This document shows positions 1 to 6,439 of a stretch of DNA of 9,125 nt, piece by piece. A program made the translations under genes and the position numbers. Under the pieces are notes generated by a model, which saw nothing but the letters and a program-made list of their open reading frames with translations, was not told the DNA's origin and searched no databases. Origin of the DNA: Thiohalobacter sp. (lineage in GTDB: Bacteria > Pseudomonadota > Gammaproteobacteria > DSM-19610); NCBI GenBank assembly GCA_027010005.1, contig JALVCM010000345.1, forward strand, positions 1 to 9,125. The letters run 5' to 3'. Position 1 is the first letter of the stretch, and the number at the start of each line of letters is the position of its first letter.

Positions 1-424
1 GGGTGTGGAAACGCGCACCGGTCGTGACGTCATAGTCCAGGTCGGCGTGATGTACGCGGTGAAGACGCCACAGCAAGGGCACGGCATGCACCATCACGTG
101 CTGCAGCCAGATAAAGAAATCCATCACAACCACAGAAACCAGCACAGCCGCCCAGAACGGTGCATCAATATAATTGAACAGCCCCCAGCCCTGCTCACGG
201 GCAAACACCGCCATCCCGACAGCGGCAGCCGGGAAAACCAGCCGCAGGATAAAACTGTTGAAAAAGACCAACCCCAGGTTGTTGGCCCAGCGCACAGCCT
301 TTGATGTCTGCAACGGGCGCCGGGGGGAAATCACCTCCCATAGCGCCATCACCGCGAAAATACCCAGAAAGAATCCCAGCCGGATCGGCATTTCGTTGGT
401 CATGATGAAATCATTCAGATTCAT
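1..424 (-). CDS. Fatty acid hydroxylase / sterol desaturase family membrane protein, partial (C-terminus beyond window)
   Basis: The 141 visible residues are the N-terminal part of an integral-membrane di-iron oxygenase of the sterol desaturase/fatty acid hydroxylase superfamily. Hydrophobic segments lie at about residues 16-32, 50-74 and 89-107. Two histidine boxes follow: HVMVH at 109-113 (H-x3-H) and HRVHH at 122-126 (H-x2-HH). The family-typical D-x-TTGARFH stretch comes next (132-140). In this family the histidines bind two irons that hydroxylate or desaturate a lipid in the membrane; the substrate here cannot be told. The start is fixed because an in-frame TAA lies three codons upstream of the ATG, and a GAGGG ribosome binding site sits about 9 nt away. 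The gene diverges from the ArsR-rhodanese regulator and may share its operator region. The third histidine cluster lies outside the window. Family assignment is firm; substrate is unknown. Confidence 0.9.
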   Translation of the reverse strand, partial: MNLNDFIMTNEMPIRLGFFLGIFAVMALWEVISPRRPLQTSKAVRWANNLGLVFFNSFILRLVFPAAAVGMAVFAREQGWGLFNYIDAPFWAAVLVSVVVMDFFIWLQHVMVHAVPLLWRLHRVHHADLDYDVTTGARFHT

Positions 425-450
425 GGAGTTTTACCCTCTGGCGCTGCAGA

Positions 451-478
451 TTGCCCCCAACCGGCCACCTGCTATAAT
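451..478 (+). promoter_or_regulatory. Sigma70-type promoter of the ArsR-rhodanese gene
   Basis: A perfect -10 box TATAAT (473-478) lies 16 bp downstream of TTGCCC (451-456, 4 of 6 matches to the -35 consensus). The expected transcription start is near 485, just before the palindrome at 495-520. A repressor bound there would block initiation or early elongation. The call is by sequence match only. Confidence 0.6.
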
Positions 479-494
479 TCATTCTGGATACAGA

Positions 495-520
495 AGTATT
501 CAATAGATCTGTTGAATACT
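495..520. promoter_or_regulatory. 26-bp palindromic operator, likely bound by the ArsR-rhodanese regulator
   Basis: The arms AGTATTCAA (495-503) and TTGAATACT (512-520) are perfect reverse complements. The centre AGATCT (505-510) is itself a palindrome, so 12 of 13 base pairs match; only 504/511 fails. The site lies in the divergent gap, just downstream of the predicted start of transcription and 21 bp before the ATG at 542. ArsR-family dimers bind such AT-rich inverted repeats near their own promoters. BigR/SqrR-type sulfur sensors are remembered to use ATTC-N8-GAAT. Here ATTC and GAAT are present but 12 bp apart, so the match is only partial. The bound protein is inferred from position. Confidence 0.7.
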
Positions 521-541
521 ATACTAGTTGATACCAGAGAG

Positions 542-1210
542 ATGTCAAGCAGCAACTTCAAACATGATTTATTTGCCCAGTTTGCCCGTGTCGGCAAGGC
601 TTTAAGCAATGCCAACCGACTGGAGTTACTGGAATTTATTGCCCAGGGCGAGCGCAGTGTGGACGAATTGGCGAAGGTCTCCGGTTTGACCGTCGCCAAT
701 ACCTCTCAACACCTGCAGCAGTTACGCCAGGCCGGCCTGGTGAGCTGCCGCAAGGAAGGCCTGAAAGTTTTTTATACCCTGAGCGGCGATGACGTGATCG
801 GTCTGCTCGACGCACTGCGCGGTGTCGCAGAGCGACACGTGGCGGATGTGGAAAAACTGGTCAACACCTACCTGACTGTAAAAGACGAGCTGGAACCCCT
901 GCCCCGCCAGGAACTCCTCGAACGCGTTCGGGATGGCCTGGTTACGGTTCTGGATGTCCGGCCGCCGGAGGAATACGCCGCTGGACATGTCTCCGGGGCT
1001 ATCAACGTGCCACTCTCCGAACTGGAAGACTACCTCGAACAACTCAACCCGGAACAGGAAATTGTCGCCTACTGCCGCGGACCGCACTGTGTACTGGCCT
1101 ACGACGCCGTGGCGCGTTTAAGAGAAAAAGGACTGAAGGCACGACGGCTGGAAGATGGTTACCCGGAATGGAAGACCGCCGGACTACCTGTCAAGGCAGG
1201 GACGAACTGA
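542..1210 (+). CDS. ArsR-family transcriptional regulator fused to a rhodanese domain
   Basis: This 222-residue protein has an N-terminal ArsR winged helix (about 8-100) with recognition-helix region VANTSQHLQQLRQAGLV (51-67) and wing KEGLKVFYTL (71-80). A C-terminal rhodanese domain follows (about 118-220), containing LDVRPPEEYAAGHVSGAINVP (137-157) and the active-site loop CRGPHC (178-183), with Cys178 at the sulfur-accepting position. The natural reading is a repressor whose DNA binding is set by persulfidation or another thiol change. Cys69 in the HTH domain is the only cysteine of that half. The reading frame is open back to a TTG at 512, but that codon lies inside the operator. The ATG at 542, with AGAGAG close upstream, is preferred although the ribosome site is poor. 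Fusions of this architecture are known in proteobacteria; the precise inducer is unknown. The domain call is very secure. Confidence 0.93.
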   Translation: MSSSNFKHDLFAQFARVGKALSNANRLELLEFIAQGERSVDELAKVSGLTVANTSQHLQQLRQAGLVSCRKEGLKVFYTLSGDDVIGLLDALRGVAERHVADVEKLVNTYLTVKDELEPLPRQELLERVRDGLVTVLDVRPPEEYAAGHVSGAINVPLSELEDYLEQLNPEQEIVAYCRGPHCVLAYDAVARLREKGLKARRLEDGYPEWKTAGLPVKAGTN

Positions 1211-1212
1211 TT

Positions 1213-1243
1213 GACTGGATACCGGCCTGTGCCGGCATGACGG
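1213..1243. repeat. REP-like dispersed palindromic element
   Basis: The segment reads GACTGGATACC, then a hairpin CCGGC-CTGT-GCCGG, then CATGACGG. It resembles the short repeats of the form CTGGATtCCCGCctgcGCGGGaATGACGG scattered through many proteobacterial genomes. It follows the regulator stop codon directly. It may have an mRNA 3'-end role but has no U-run. Genome copy number cannot be judged from one window. Confidence 0.5.
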
Positions 1244-1277
1244 GTTACGCGTCAGACATGACAGGTTAGGCATCAGC
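1236..1277. repeat. Two tandem 21-bp imperfect repeats
   Basis: Units 1236-1256 and 1257-1277 both begin CATGAC and share 17 of 21 bases (CATGACgGGTTAcGCgTCAG against CATGACaGGTTAgGCaTCAG). The first unit starts inside the tail of the REP-like element. It is probably a local duplication of that tail. No function is evident. Confidence 0.6.
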
Positions 1278-1287
1278 ACACCGTTTA

Positions 1288-1318
1288 GACAGGGGCTCCC
1301 CTGCCTGTCCTTTTGTTT
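1288..1318 (+). terminator. Probable Rho-independent terminator of the ArsR-rhodanese gene
   Basis: Stem GACAGG (1288-1293) pairs with CCTGTC (1304-1309), or alternatively CAGGG with CCCTG inside it. CTTTTGTTT follows at once. It lies 78 bp after the regulator stop and separates that gene from the SulP gene. The T-run overlaps the -35 region of the next promoter. Confidence 0.6.
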
Positions 1319-1341
1319 AGCGGCTATTAATATGCTAATAT
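1313..1341 (+). promoter_or_regulatory. Extended -10 promoter for the SulP transporter
   Basis: TTGTTT (1313-1318) is followed after 17 bp by TAATAT (1336-1341), preceded directly by TGC, which makes an extended -10 element. Expected transcription start is near 1348, leaving a leader of about 40 nt before the ATG at 1387. The core holds a small inverted repeat TATTA-N6-TAATA (1325-1340), which could be a regulator site but may be chance in AT-rich DNA. Confidence 0.5.
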
Positions 1342-1386
1342 GTGTCGTTTTTCCGCCGCTGAATTCCCATGCCTTAGAGGGCGCCC

Positions 1387-2919
1387 ATGCTTTTTAACTT
1401 TGAATGCACCGAAAGGGGCTGCCCCAGGAACGATATCCTGTCCGGCCTGACCGTCGCCCTGGCGCTGGTGCCCGAAGCGGTGGCGTTCGCTTTTGTGGCC
1501 GGCGTTGAACCGCTGGTCGGGCTGTATGCCGCCTTCATGGTCGGACTGATTACCGCCGTTATCGGTGGCCGTCCCGGCATGATCTCCGGCGCAACCGGTG
1601 CGCTCGCGGTGGTCATGGTCAGCCTGGTGGCCGAACACGGTATCGAGTACCTGTTTGCTGCCGTGGTACTGATGGGCTTTATCCAGATGGGCGTGGGGCT
1701 GCTGAGACTCGGTAAATTTATTCGTATCGTGCCGCACCCGGTCATGCTCGGCTTCGTCAACGGCCTGGCCATTGTGATCTTTCTCGCCCAGCTGAATAAC
1801 TTCAAGGTTGGCGATGCCACTGGTAACCTGCAATGGATGCAGGGTCAGGCGCTATGGCTCATGCTGGGACTGGTGGCACTGACCATGGCCATCATTCACT
1901 ACCTGCCGAAGCTGACCACGGCCGTTCCTTCGTCACTGGCAGCCATCGTATCGGTTTCACTGCTGGTCATTTTTGTTGGCCTCGACAGCCGCACGGTCGG
2001 TGACCTGGCATCGATCGCCGGTGGCCTGCCGGACTTCCATATCCCGCTGGTACCGTTTGACCTGGAAACCCTGAAAATCATACTGCCCTACTCGATTATC
2101 CTGGCCGCCATCGGCCTGATCGAGTCCCTGCTGACCATGAGCCTGATCGATGAACTCACCGAAACCCGTGGCCAGGGCAATCGCGAGTGTATCGGCCAGG
2201 GTGTTGCCAACAGCGTGACCGGCCTGTTCGGCGGCATGGGCGGTTGCGCCATGATCGGCCAGAGTATTATCAATATTAACTCCGGCGGCCGTGGCCGTCT
2301 CTCAGGCATCAGTGCAGCACTGTTCCTGTTGTTGTTTATCCTGTTCGCCTCGGGCCTGATCGAAAAAATCCCGCTGGCCGCGCTCACCGGCGTAATGTTC
2401 ATGGTAGTAATTGGCACCTTTGAATGGTCGAGCCTGCGCATTATCCGCAAGATCCCGGTCAGCGATGCCTTTGTGCTGGTTCTGGTTTCCGCTGTCACGG
2501 TGGTGACCGACCTTGCCATCGCCGTGGTCGTCGGCGTCATTGTCTCTGCCCTGGTATTTGCCTGGGAGCATGCCAAGCATATCCGTGTCGATAGCCGTAT
2601 CAATGAACAGGGTTCAAAGGTCTATGAACTGCACGGACCACTGTTCTTCGCCTCGGTAAAGAACTTCCAGGACTTCTTTAACATCAAGGACGATCCTGAC
2701 GATGTCATCATTGAGTTCCAGCATTCGCGTGTCATGGACCACTCTGCCATCGAAGCCATCGACTCACTGGCAGAACGTTACCTGAATGCCGGAAAGACCC
2801 TGCACCTTCGCCACCTGAGCCCGGAATGTACCAGGCTGCTGCACAAGGCCGGTGACCTGGTGGAGGTCAATGTCATGGAAGATCCGCGCTATCATATTGC
2901 TGTAGACGAACTGGCCTGA
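1387..2919 (+). CDS. SulP (SLC26-like) inorganic anion transporter with C-terminal STAS domain
   Basis: This 510-residue inner-membrane protein belongs to the SulP family of secondary anion transporters, which carry sulfate, bicarbonate or other small anions. The N-terminal signature [20 protein letters not shown] is followed by LYAAF and by [15 protein letters not shown], the substrate-site region of the family. Further hydrophobic helices run to about residue 395. From about 400 a cytoplasmic STAS domain follows, with [11 protein letters not shown] near 449-459; the Asp-x-Ser (D451, S453) is at the position equivalent to the phosphorylatable loop of anti-sigma antagonists. A GAGGG ribosome site lies a few bases before the ATG. 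It is a little shorter than many SulP proteins because the STAS domain is compact. Substrate cannot be decided; BicA-like bicarbonate uptake and sulfate transport are both possible. Its promoter suggests a single-gene transcript. Confidence 0.93.
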   Translation: MLFNFECTERGCPRNDILSGLTVALALVPEAVAFAFVAGVEPLVGLYAAFMVGLITAVIGGRPGMISGATGALAVVMVSLVAEHGIEYLFAAVVLMGFIQMGVGLLRLGKFIRIVPHPVMLGFVNGLAIVIFLAQLNNFKVGDATGNLQWMQGQALWLMLGLVALTMAIIHYLPKLTTAVPSSLAAIVSVSLLVIFVGLDSRTVGDLASIAGGLPDFHIPLVPFDLETLKIILPYSIILAAIGLIESLLTMSLIDELTETRGQGNRECIGQGVANSVTGLFGGMGGCAMIGQSIININSGGRGRLSGISAALFLLLFILFASGLIEKIPLAALTGVMFMVVIGTFEWSSLRIIRKIPVSDAFVLVLVSAVTVVTDLAIAVVVGVIVSALVFAWEHAKHIRVDSRINEQGSKVYELHGPLFFASVKNFQDFFNIKDDPDDVIIEFQHSRVMDHSAIEAIDSLAERYLNAGKTLHLRHLSPECTRLLHKAGDLVEVNVMEDPRYHIAVDELA

Positions 2920-2936
2920 GGCTGACGCCTGGGCCA
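2912..2936 (+). other. Hairpin overlapping the SulP stop codon
   Basis: TGGCC (2912-2916) pairs with GGCCA (2932-2936), and AGGC (2919-2922) pairs with GCCT (2927-2930) around a TGAC loop. No U-run follows (AAAATATAT instead), so it is not a classic terminator. It may protect the 3' end of the mRNA or act with Rho. Confidence 0.35.
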
Positions 2937-2968
2937 AAAATATATCTCTCCCCATATTCCCGGACAGG

Positions 2969-2998
2969 TTAACGACTCGATACATCGAGGCATATACC
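2969..2998 (+). promoter_or_regulatory. Candidate promoter of deaD
   Basis: TTAACG (2969-2974) and TATACC (2993-2998) are 18 bp apart, each matching 4 of 6 consensus bases. A small palindrome CTCGA-TACA-TCGAG (2976-2989) fills the spacer. Start of transcription would fall near 3005, placing all three hairpins at 3013-3113 in a leader of about 110 nt. Read-through from the SulP gene is the alternative. Confidence 0.3.
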
Positions 2999-3012
2999 TT
3001 AAGTGGCATCAA

Positions 3013-3113
3013 GGAGAGTCCCAGGGTGACAAAGTGTGTCGCCCTCTCTCCATTCCTCACACCGGTGGTGTGCAGGAACGCTATACCCGGCACAGGCCGG
3101 GCAACAGGTATAG
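3013..3113 (+). promoter_or_regulatory. Structured 5' leader of deaD (three successive hairpins, last one reaching the ribosome binding site)
   Basis: Hairpin A: GGAGAG (3013-3018) pairs with CTCTCC (3046-3051) and, after a 4-nt bulge, AGGGTGAC (3023-3030) pairs with GTCGCCCT (3038-3045, one G-U). Hairpin B: CACACC-GGT-GGTGTG (3058-3072). Hairpin C: CCCGGC-ACAG-GCCGGG (3086-3101). The flanking CTATA (3081-3085) can pair with TATAG (3109-3113); alternatively CTATACC (3081-3087) pairs with GGTATAG (3107-3113), covering the AGG of the weak ribosome site (3106-3108). The ATG is at 3117. Long structured leaders with cold-linked or self-regulation are known for deaD in enterobacteria; that this one works likewise is inferred. 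Confidence 0.5.
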
Positions 3114-3116
3114 ACA

Positions 3117-4931
3117 ATGTCAGATTCAAATCAAGTCACCCGTTTTTCCGACCTGGCGCTTGCGCCCGCCCTTTTAAAAGCCATCGAAGATGTTGGCTAT
3201 GAACAGCCTTCCCCCATCCAGGCAGAAAGTATTCCCGTGCTGCTGGAAGGCAGGGACCTGCTCGGCCAGGCACAGACGGGTACCGGTAAAACCGCTGCCT
3301 TTGCACTGCCACTACTGTCACGCCTGAACCTGAAGCACCGTGAACCACAGTTACTGGTACTGGCGCCGACACGTGAGCTGGCAATCCAGGTATCTGAAGC
3401 CTTCCAGACCTATGCGCGCCACCTGAAAGGTTTCCACGTGTTACCGATTTATGGCGGCCAGTCGTATGAAATACAGTTGCGCCAGTTGCGGCGTGGTGTG
3501 CATGTAGTAGTCGGTACACCGGGACGTGTCATGGATCATATGCGCAGTGGCAAACTTAAACTGGACAGCCTGCAGGCACTGGTACTCGACGAAGCCGATG
3601 AAATGCTACGCATGGGCTTTATCGATGATGTGAAATGGGTACTGGAACAAACGCCGGACACCCGCCAGATTGCACTGTTCTCCGCGACCATGCCGAAAGA
3701 GATCCGCAAGGTTGCTGAACAACACCTTAACAACCCTGTCATCATCAAGGTCGCACAGAAAACGGCGACCGCCGAAACCATCCGGCAGCGTTACTGGCCG
3801 GTCAGTGGCCTGCACAAACTCGATGCGCTGACGCGCATACTGGAAGTCGAGGACTTCGACGCCATGCTGGTGTTCGTGCGCACCAAGACAGCAACGGCTG
3901 AACTTGCAGAAAAACTGGAAGCCCGTGGCCATGCCTGTGCGGCGCTGAACGGCGACATTGCACAGAACATGCGCGAGCGCATTGTCGACCGCCTGAAGAA
4001 AGGCCAGCTCGATATCCTGGTCGCGACCGACGTAGTGGCACGTGGCCTTGACGTAAAGCGCATCAGCCATGTCATTAACTATGATATCCCGACCGACGTG
4101 GAAGCCTACATCCACCGCATCGGCCGTACCGGCCGTGCCGGCAAGACCGGCGATGCCATCCTGTTTGTTTCGCAGCGTGAGAAACGCTTGCTGCGCGCCA
4201 TCGAAAAGACCACCCGCCAGCCCATTGAACCGATGCAGATGCCGACGGCAAAGGACATCAACCAGCAGCGCATGTTGCGCTTCAAACAGCGGGTCCGGGA
4301 AAGTCTTGCCGACGAGAAGAACGAGCTTTACTACCAGTTACTCACCGAGGTCCAGGAAGAAGAAGGCGCCGAGCCGCTGGAGATTGCCGCAGCACTGGCC
4401 GGACTGCTACAGGGTGATGAGCCGCTGCTGCTGTCCGAAAAAGCACTGCGACCCGTACGCGAGGAACGCGGCAGGTCAAAAGATGAGAAACGTGCCCCGC
4501 GACGCAGCAAGTCTGCCGGCTCGGACAAGGCGCTACCGCTGAAAGGCCACCCCGAAGTTGAAATGCAGCGCTTCCGTATCGAAGTGGGCTACCAGCACGA
4601 CGTCAAACCGGGAAACATCGTCGGCGCCATTGCCAACGAGGCCGACCTGGACAGTGAGTACATCGGTCATATCGAGATTTTCGAAGACCACTCGACCATT
4701 GACCTGCCGGCGGGCATGCCGAAAGAAACCTTCATGGCGCTGAAAAAGACGCGCGTCTGCCAGCATCGTATTGATATCAGCGTGGCTGGTGAAGCACATG
4801 CCGAGGGCAAACGTAAGCCCCTGTCCTTCAAAGCAAAGAAAAAATCAAAGGCCAAAGCGAAGAAACGCACGGGAACAGACACAAAGCCCCGGAAAAAAGT
4901 CGCTAAAAAACGCAGTTCCGGCAAACGCTGA
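3117..4931 (+). CDS. deaD: ATP-dependent DEAD-box RNA helicase DeaD/CsdA
   Basis: This 604-residue cytoplasmic RNA helicase is the DeaD type, which acts in ribosome assembly and mRNA turnover, especially in the cold. All core motifs are visible: Q-motif (F10 to Q35), AQTGTGKT (52-59), PTREL (84-88), DEAD (158-161), SAT (189-191), ARGLD (308-312) and HRIGRTGR (333-340). After a dimerisation-type region comes a DbpA-type RRM-like RNA-binding domain (about 481-553, VEMQRFRIEVGYQHDVKPGN). A very basic Lys/Arg tail runs from about 565 to the end. Length is close to the E. coli protein. DeaD is separated from the related RhlE, SrmB and RhlB by the DbpA-type domain, and from DbpA by its longer C-terminal extension. 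The start ATG follows a weak AGG ribosome site inside a folded leader, which fits translational control. Confidence 0.95.
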   Translation: MSDSNQVTRFSDLALAPALLKAIEDVGYEQPSPIQAESIPVLLEGRDLLGQAQTGTGKTAAFALPLLSRLNLKHREPQLLVLAPTRELAIQVSEAFQTYARHLKGFHVLPIYGGQSYEIQLRQLRRGVHVVVGTPGRVMDHMRSGKLKLDSLQALVLDEADEMLRMGFIDDVKWVLEQTPDTRQIALFSATMPKEIRKVAEQHLNNPVIIKVAQKTATAETIRQRYWPVSGLHKLDALTRILEVEDFDAMLVFVRTKTATAELAEKLEARGHACAALNGDIAQNMRERIVDRLKKGQLDILVATDVVARGLDVKRISHVINYDIPTDVEAYIHRIGRTGRAGKTGDAILFVSQREKRLLRAIEKTTRQPIEPMQMPTAKDINQQRMLRFKQRVRESLADEKNELYYQLLTEVQEEEGAEPLEIAAALAGLLQGDEPLLLSEKALRPVREERGRSKDEKRAPRRSKSAGSDKALPLKGHPEVEMQRFRIEVGYQHDVKPGNIVGAIANEADLDSEYIGHIEIFEDHSTIDLPAGMPKETFMALKKTRVCQHRIDISVAGEAHAEGKRKPLSFKAKKKSKAKAKKRTGTDTKPRKKVAKKRSSGKR

Positions 4932-4950
4932 GCCTGCATCACCGGCGTGG

Positions 4951-4978
4951 CCCTGCGGCGTATACAGGCGTCGCAGGG
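4951..4978 (+). terminator. Strong hairpin after deaD, possible terminator or 3'-end stabiliser
   Basis: CCCTGCGGCG (4951-4960) pairs with CGTCGCAGGG (4969-4978) in ten base pairs with one G-U, around an 8-nt loop. It starts 19 bp after the deaD stop codon. The following bases (AACCATTTG) give only a weak U-run, so intrinsic termination may be partial and the sigma factor gene could receive read-through. Confidence 0.45.
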
Positions 4979-5002
4979 AACCATTTGCCCGGGACACCGG
5001 TC
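4977..5002 (+). promoter_or_regulatory. Possible ECF-type autoregulated promoter of the sigma factor gene
   Basis: GGAACC (4977-4982) resembles the GGAAC -35 element of many ECF sigma factors. CGGTC (4998-5002), 15 bp downstream, resembles the CGTC/GTC -10 element. The predicted start would be about 40 nt before the ATG at 5052. Autoregulation is usual for ECF factors. A chance match cannot be excluded. Confidence 0.3.
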
Positions 5003-5051
5003 GGACAGCTACCTGGCACCGCGCTCCCAAGGATATGGATCACCAGCAACC

Positions 5052-5663
5052 ATGCGTACTGATCCCCGAACCACCACAGTCACTGAAGTGGATCCCGCCC
5101 GATGGCTGGAGGAATACGGGGATGCCCTGTTTCGTTATGCCCTGAGCAGGCTGCACGATACGAGCCATGCGGAAGACATGGTACAGGAAACACTGATAGC
5201 CGCACTCCAGTCACGTAACCGCTACTCGGGGCTCGCCTCCGAACGCACCTGGCTCACCGGCATTCTCAAACACAAGATCATCGATTTTATACGCAAGCAG
5301 GTGCGCGAACTGACCGTGGATGATATCAATGCGCTATCCGATGCAGCTACGGAGAATGAACTGGACAGGCTGTTCGACGCACGCGGCTACTGGATTCGCC
5401 CACCCGGGGACTGGGGCAACCCGGACAAGGTGCTGCACAACCACCAGTTCCTTGATACCTTCGAAATCTGTATGGAGAATCTGAAACCCGCACTGGCACA
5501 CATTTTTGTACTCAAGGAACTCAGCGGCCTGACAAATGAAGAAATCTGTAACACGCTCAATATTACTGCGACTAACTGTGGCGTTATGTTATATCGCGCC
5601 CGCATGGGCCTGAGGCGCTGTCTCGACGCCCGATGGTGCCAGGACGACAACCGGAAACCCTGA
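5052..5663 (+). CDS. ECF-type RNA polymerase sigma factor (sigma-70 family)
   Basis: This 203-residue protein is an extracytoplasmic-function sigma factor with regions 2 and 4 only. Region 2 spans about residues 16-83 (YALSRLHDTSHAEDMVQETLIAAL, then RTWLTGILKHKIIDFIRK). Region 4 spans about 137-190 (ALAHIFVLKELSGLTNEEIC, then TATNCGVMLYRARMGLRRCL, the DNA-binding helix-turn-helix). The unusually long linker with FDARGYWIRPPGDWGNPDK is typical of a subgroup (remembered as the TIGR02943 type) that pairs with small soluble zinc-finger proteins. The frame is open back to 4947, but the first 35 codons do not look like this family and cover the hairpin and promoter. ATG 5052 gives the usual length, though its ribosome site is weak. 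Its stop overlaps the anti-sigma start, so the two are translated together. The signal is unknown. Confidence 0.9.
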   Translation: MRTDPRTTTVTEVDPARWLEEYGDALFRYALSRLHDTSHAEDMVQETLIAALQSRNRYSGLASERTWLTGILKHKIIDFIRKQVRELTVDDINALSDAATENELDRLFDARGYWIRPPGDWGNPDKVLHNHQFLDTFEICMENLKPALAHIFVLKELSGLTNEEICNTLNITATNCGVMLYRARMGLRRCLDARWCQDDNRKP

Positions 5664-5944
5664 TGAAGCTGTCCTGTAAAGAGGTCTCATTTTTAATTTC
5701 TGAATCACTTGACCGTTCACTATCGTTGCGTGAGCGGCTCGGGGTGAGAATACATCTTCTGATGTGCCGCGCCTGCCAGCAGATGGCCCGGCAAACAAGA
5801 CTGTTACGTGATGCTGCCCGCCGTCATGGATCGAGTGATGAAGACAGTCCGTCTTCGGGCGATCAAGCCCTGTCAGAAGAAGCTCGCGCCCGCATCCTGG
5901 CGAACTTGCAACAAACAACGCGGGATAACACCGATCACGAGTAA
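5663..5944 (+). CDS. Soluble zinc-finger (ZAS/zf-HC2-like) anti-sigma factor
   Basis: This 93-residue protein starts at the ATG of the TGATG overlap with the sigma factor stop, a sign of translational coupling and matched amounts. It shows Cys5 and H31-x3-C35-x2-C38 (HLLMCRAC), the zinc-binding pattern of ZAS-type anti-sigma domains. In this family the folded N-terminal helices wrap around the sigma factor and keep it off RNA polymerase, and thiol oxidation or metal change can release it. There is no transmembrane helix, so the protein should be cytoplasmic. The C-terminal half is acidic and serine-rich (about 57-67). The frame is open upstream to 5633, but the overlap start is far better supported. 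Confidence 0.83.
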   Translation: MKLSCKEVSFLISESLDRSLSLRERLGVRIHLLMCRACQQMARQTRLLRDAARRHGSSDEDSPSSGDQALSEEARARILANLQQTTRDNTDHE

Positions 5945-5959
5945 ACTGAGGTCTGGTGC

Positions 5960-6439
5960 CTACTGCATATAGGCATGCCCCTCCACAAACTGCAGGCGTA
6001 CAATTTCAGCGTCCCCCATCGGTACCAGTTCTACAAACCCCTGGATGTCCTTCGGGCCGAGCCCCTGCCCTTCAGCAGCAAGCCTGCACATTTTGATCTG
6101 TATGATATCCCCCACGGTCAGACTTTGTGCACGGGTTTGAAGCGCCTTGTATTTCTCGTAATTGCGGATCGCGAACAGTCGGGGGGAAGCCCCGTGCAAC
6201 ACAACCACGATTGACTGCTCGAAAGGATCGGCACCGGTAATATTGCTCAGGTAACTCACACGATCCAGCACGTGTGACAGTTCCTCGACATCCCCCGTCG
6301 TGACGTCATAGACCACCTTCATCGGCGGGTACTCGGTGGGTGTGACCTGGGCATGCCCCCAGGGAAGTACTTCGGCAGCCATTATTACCGGGGCTGACAG
6401 GCATGAGACCAGTAAAAGCAGAACGCTGGAATAGCGCAT
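5960..6439 (-). CDS. Exported DsrE/DsrF-like family protein
   Basis: This 159-residue protein has an N-terminal signal peptide (MRYSSVLLLLVSCLSAPVIMA; cleavage likely after A21 or A22) and a DsrE-like domain. Features of the family are MKVVYDVTTGDVEELSHVL (40-58), the VVVLHGASPRLFA strand-loop (78-90), the cysteine strand IIQIKMC (C118), and VPMGDAEIVRLQFVEGHAYMQ at the end. DsrE-type proteins move or sense sulfane sulfur; the cytoplasmic DsrEFH trimer uses a conserved cysteine. This one is exported, so its role lies in the periplasm and is not established. LVSC (10-13) could be read as a lipobox, but the hydrophobic stretch continues past it, so soluble export is preferred. AAGGAG sits just before the ATG. 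The gene converges on the anti-sigma gene with a 15-bp gap. Confidence 0.85.
   Translation of the reverse strand: MRYSSVLLLLVSCLSAPVIMAAEVLPWGHAQVTPTEYPPMKVVYDVTTGDVEELSHVLDRVSYLSNITGADPFEQSIVVVLHGASPRLFAIRNYEKYKALQTRAQSLTVGDIIQIKMCRLAAEGQGLGPKDIQGFVELVPMGDAEIVRLQFVEGHAYMQ

Noticed and set aside
5..506. Two plus-strand open frames (5-304 and 174-506)
   Set aside because: They are antisense to the hydroxylase, whose histidine boxes and start on the minus strand are clear.
512..541. TTG start adding ten residues to the ArsR-rhodanese protein
   Set aside because: The codon lies inside the palindromic operator and has no ribosome site; the ATG at 542 begins where the family domain starts.
1327..1833. 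Long antisense open frames under the SulP gene (also 1374-1820 and 2088-2603, minus)
   Set aside because: They mirror a clear family protein on the other strand, have no recognisable domains or ribosome sites, and have compositions typical of antisense frames.
3606..4115. 169-residue minus-strand open frame inside deaD
   Set aside because: It lies fully within conserved helicase motifs on the plus strand; no independent coding evidence.
4947..5051. Upstream start adding 35 residues to the ECF sigma factor
   Set aside because: The extra residues do not resemble a sigma factor and overlap a strong hairpin and the candidate promoter.
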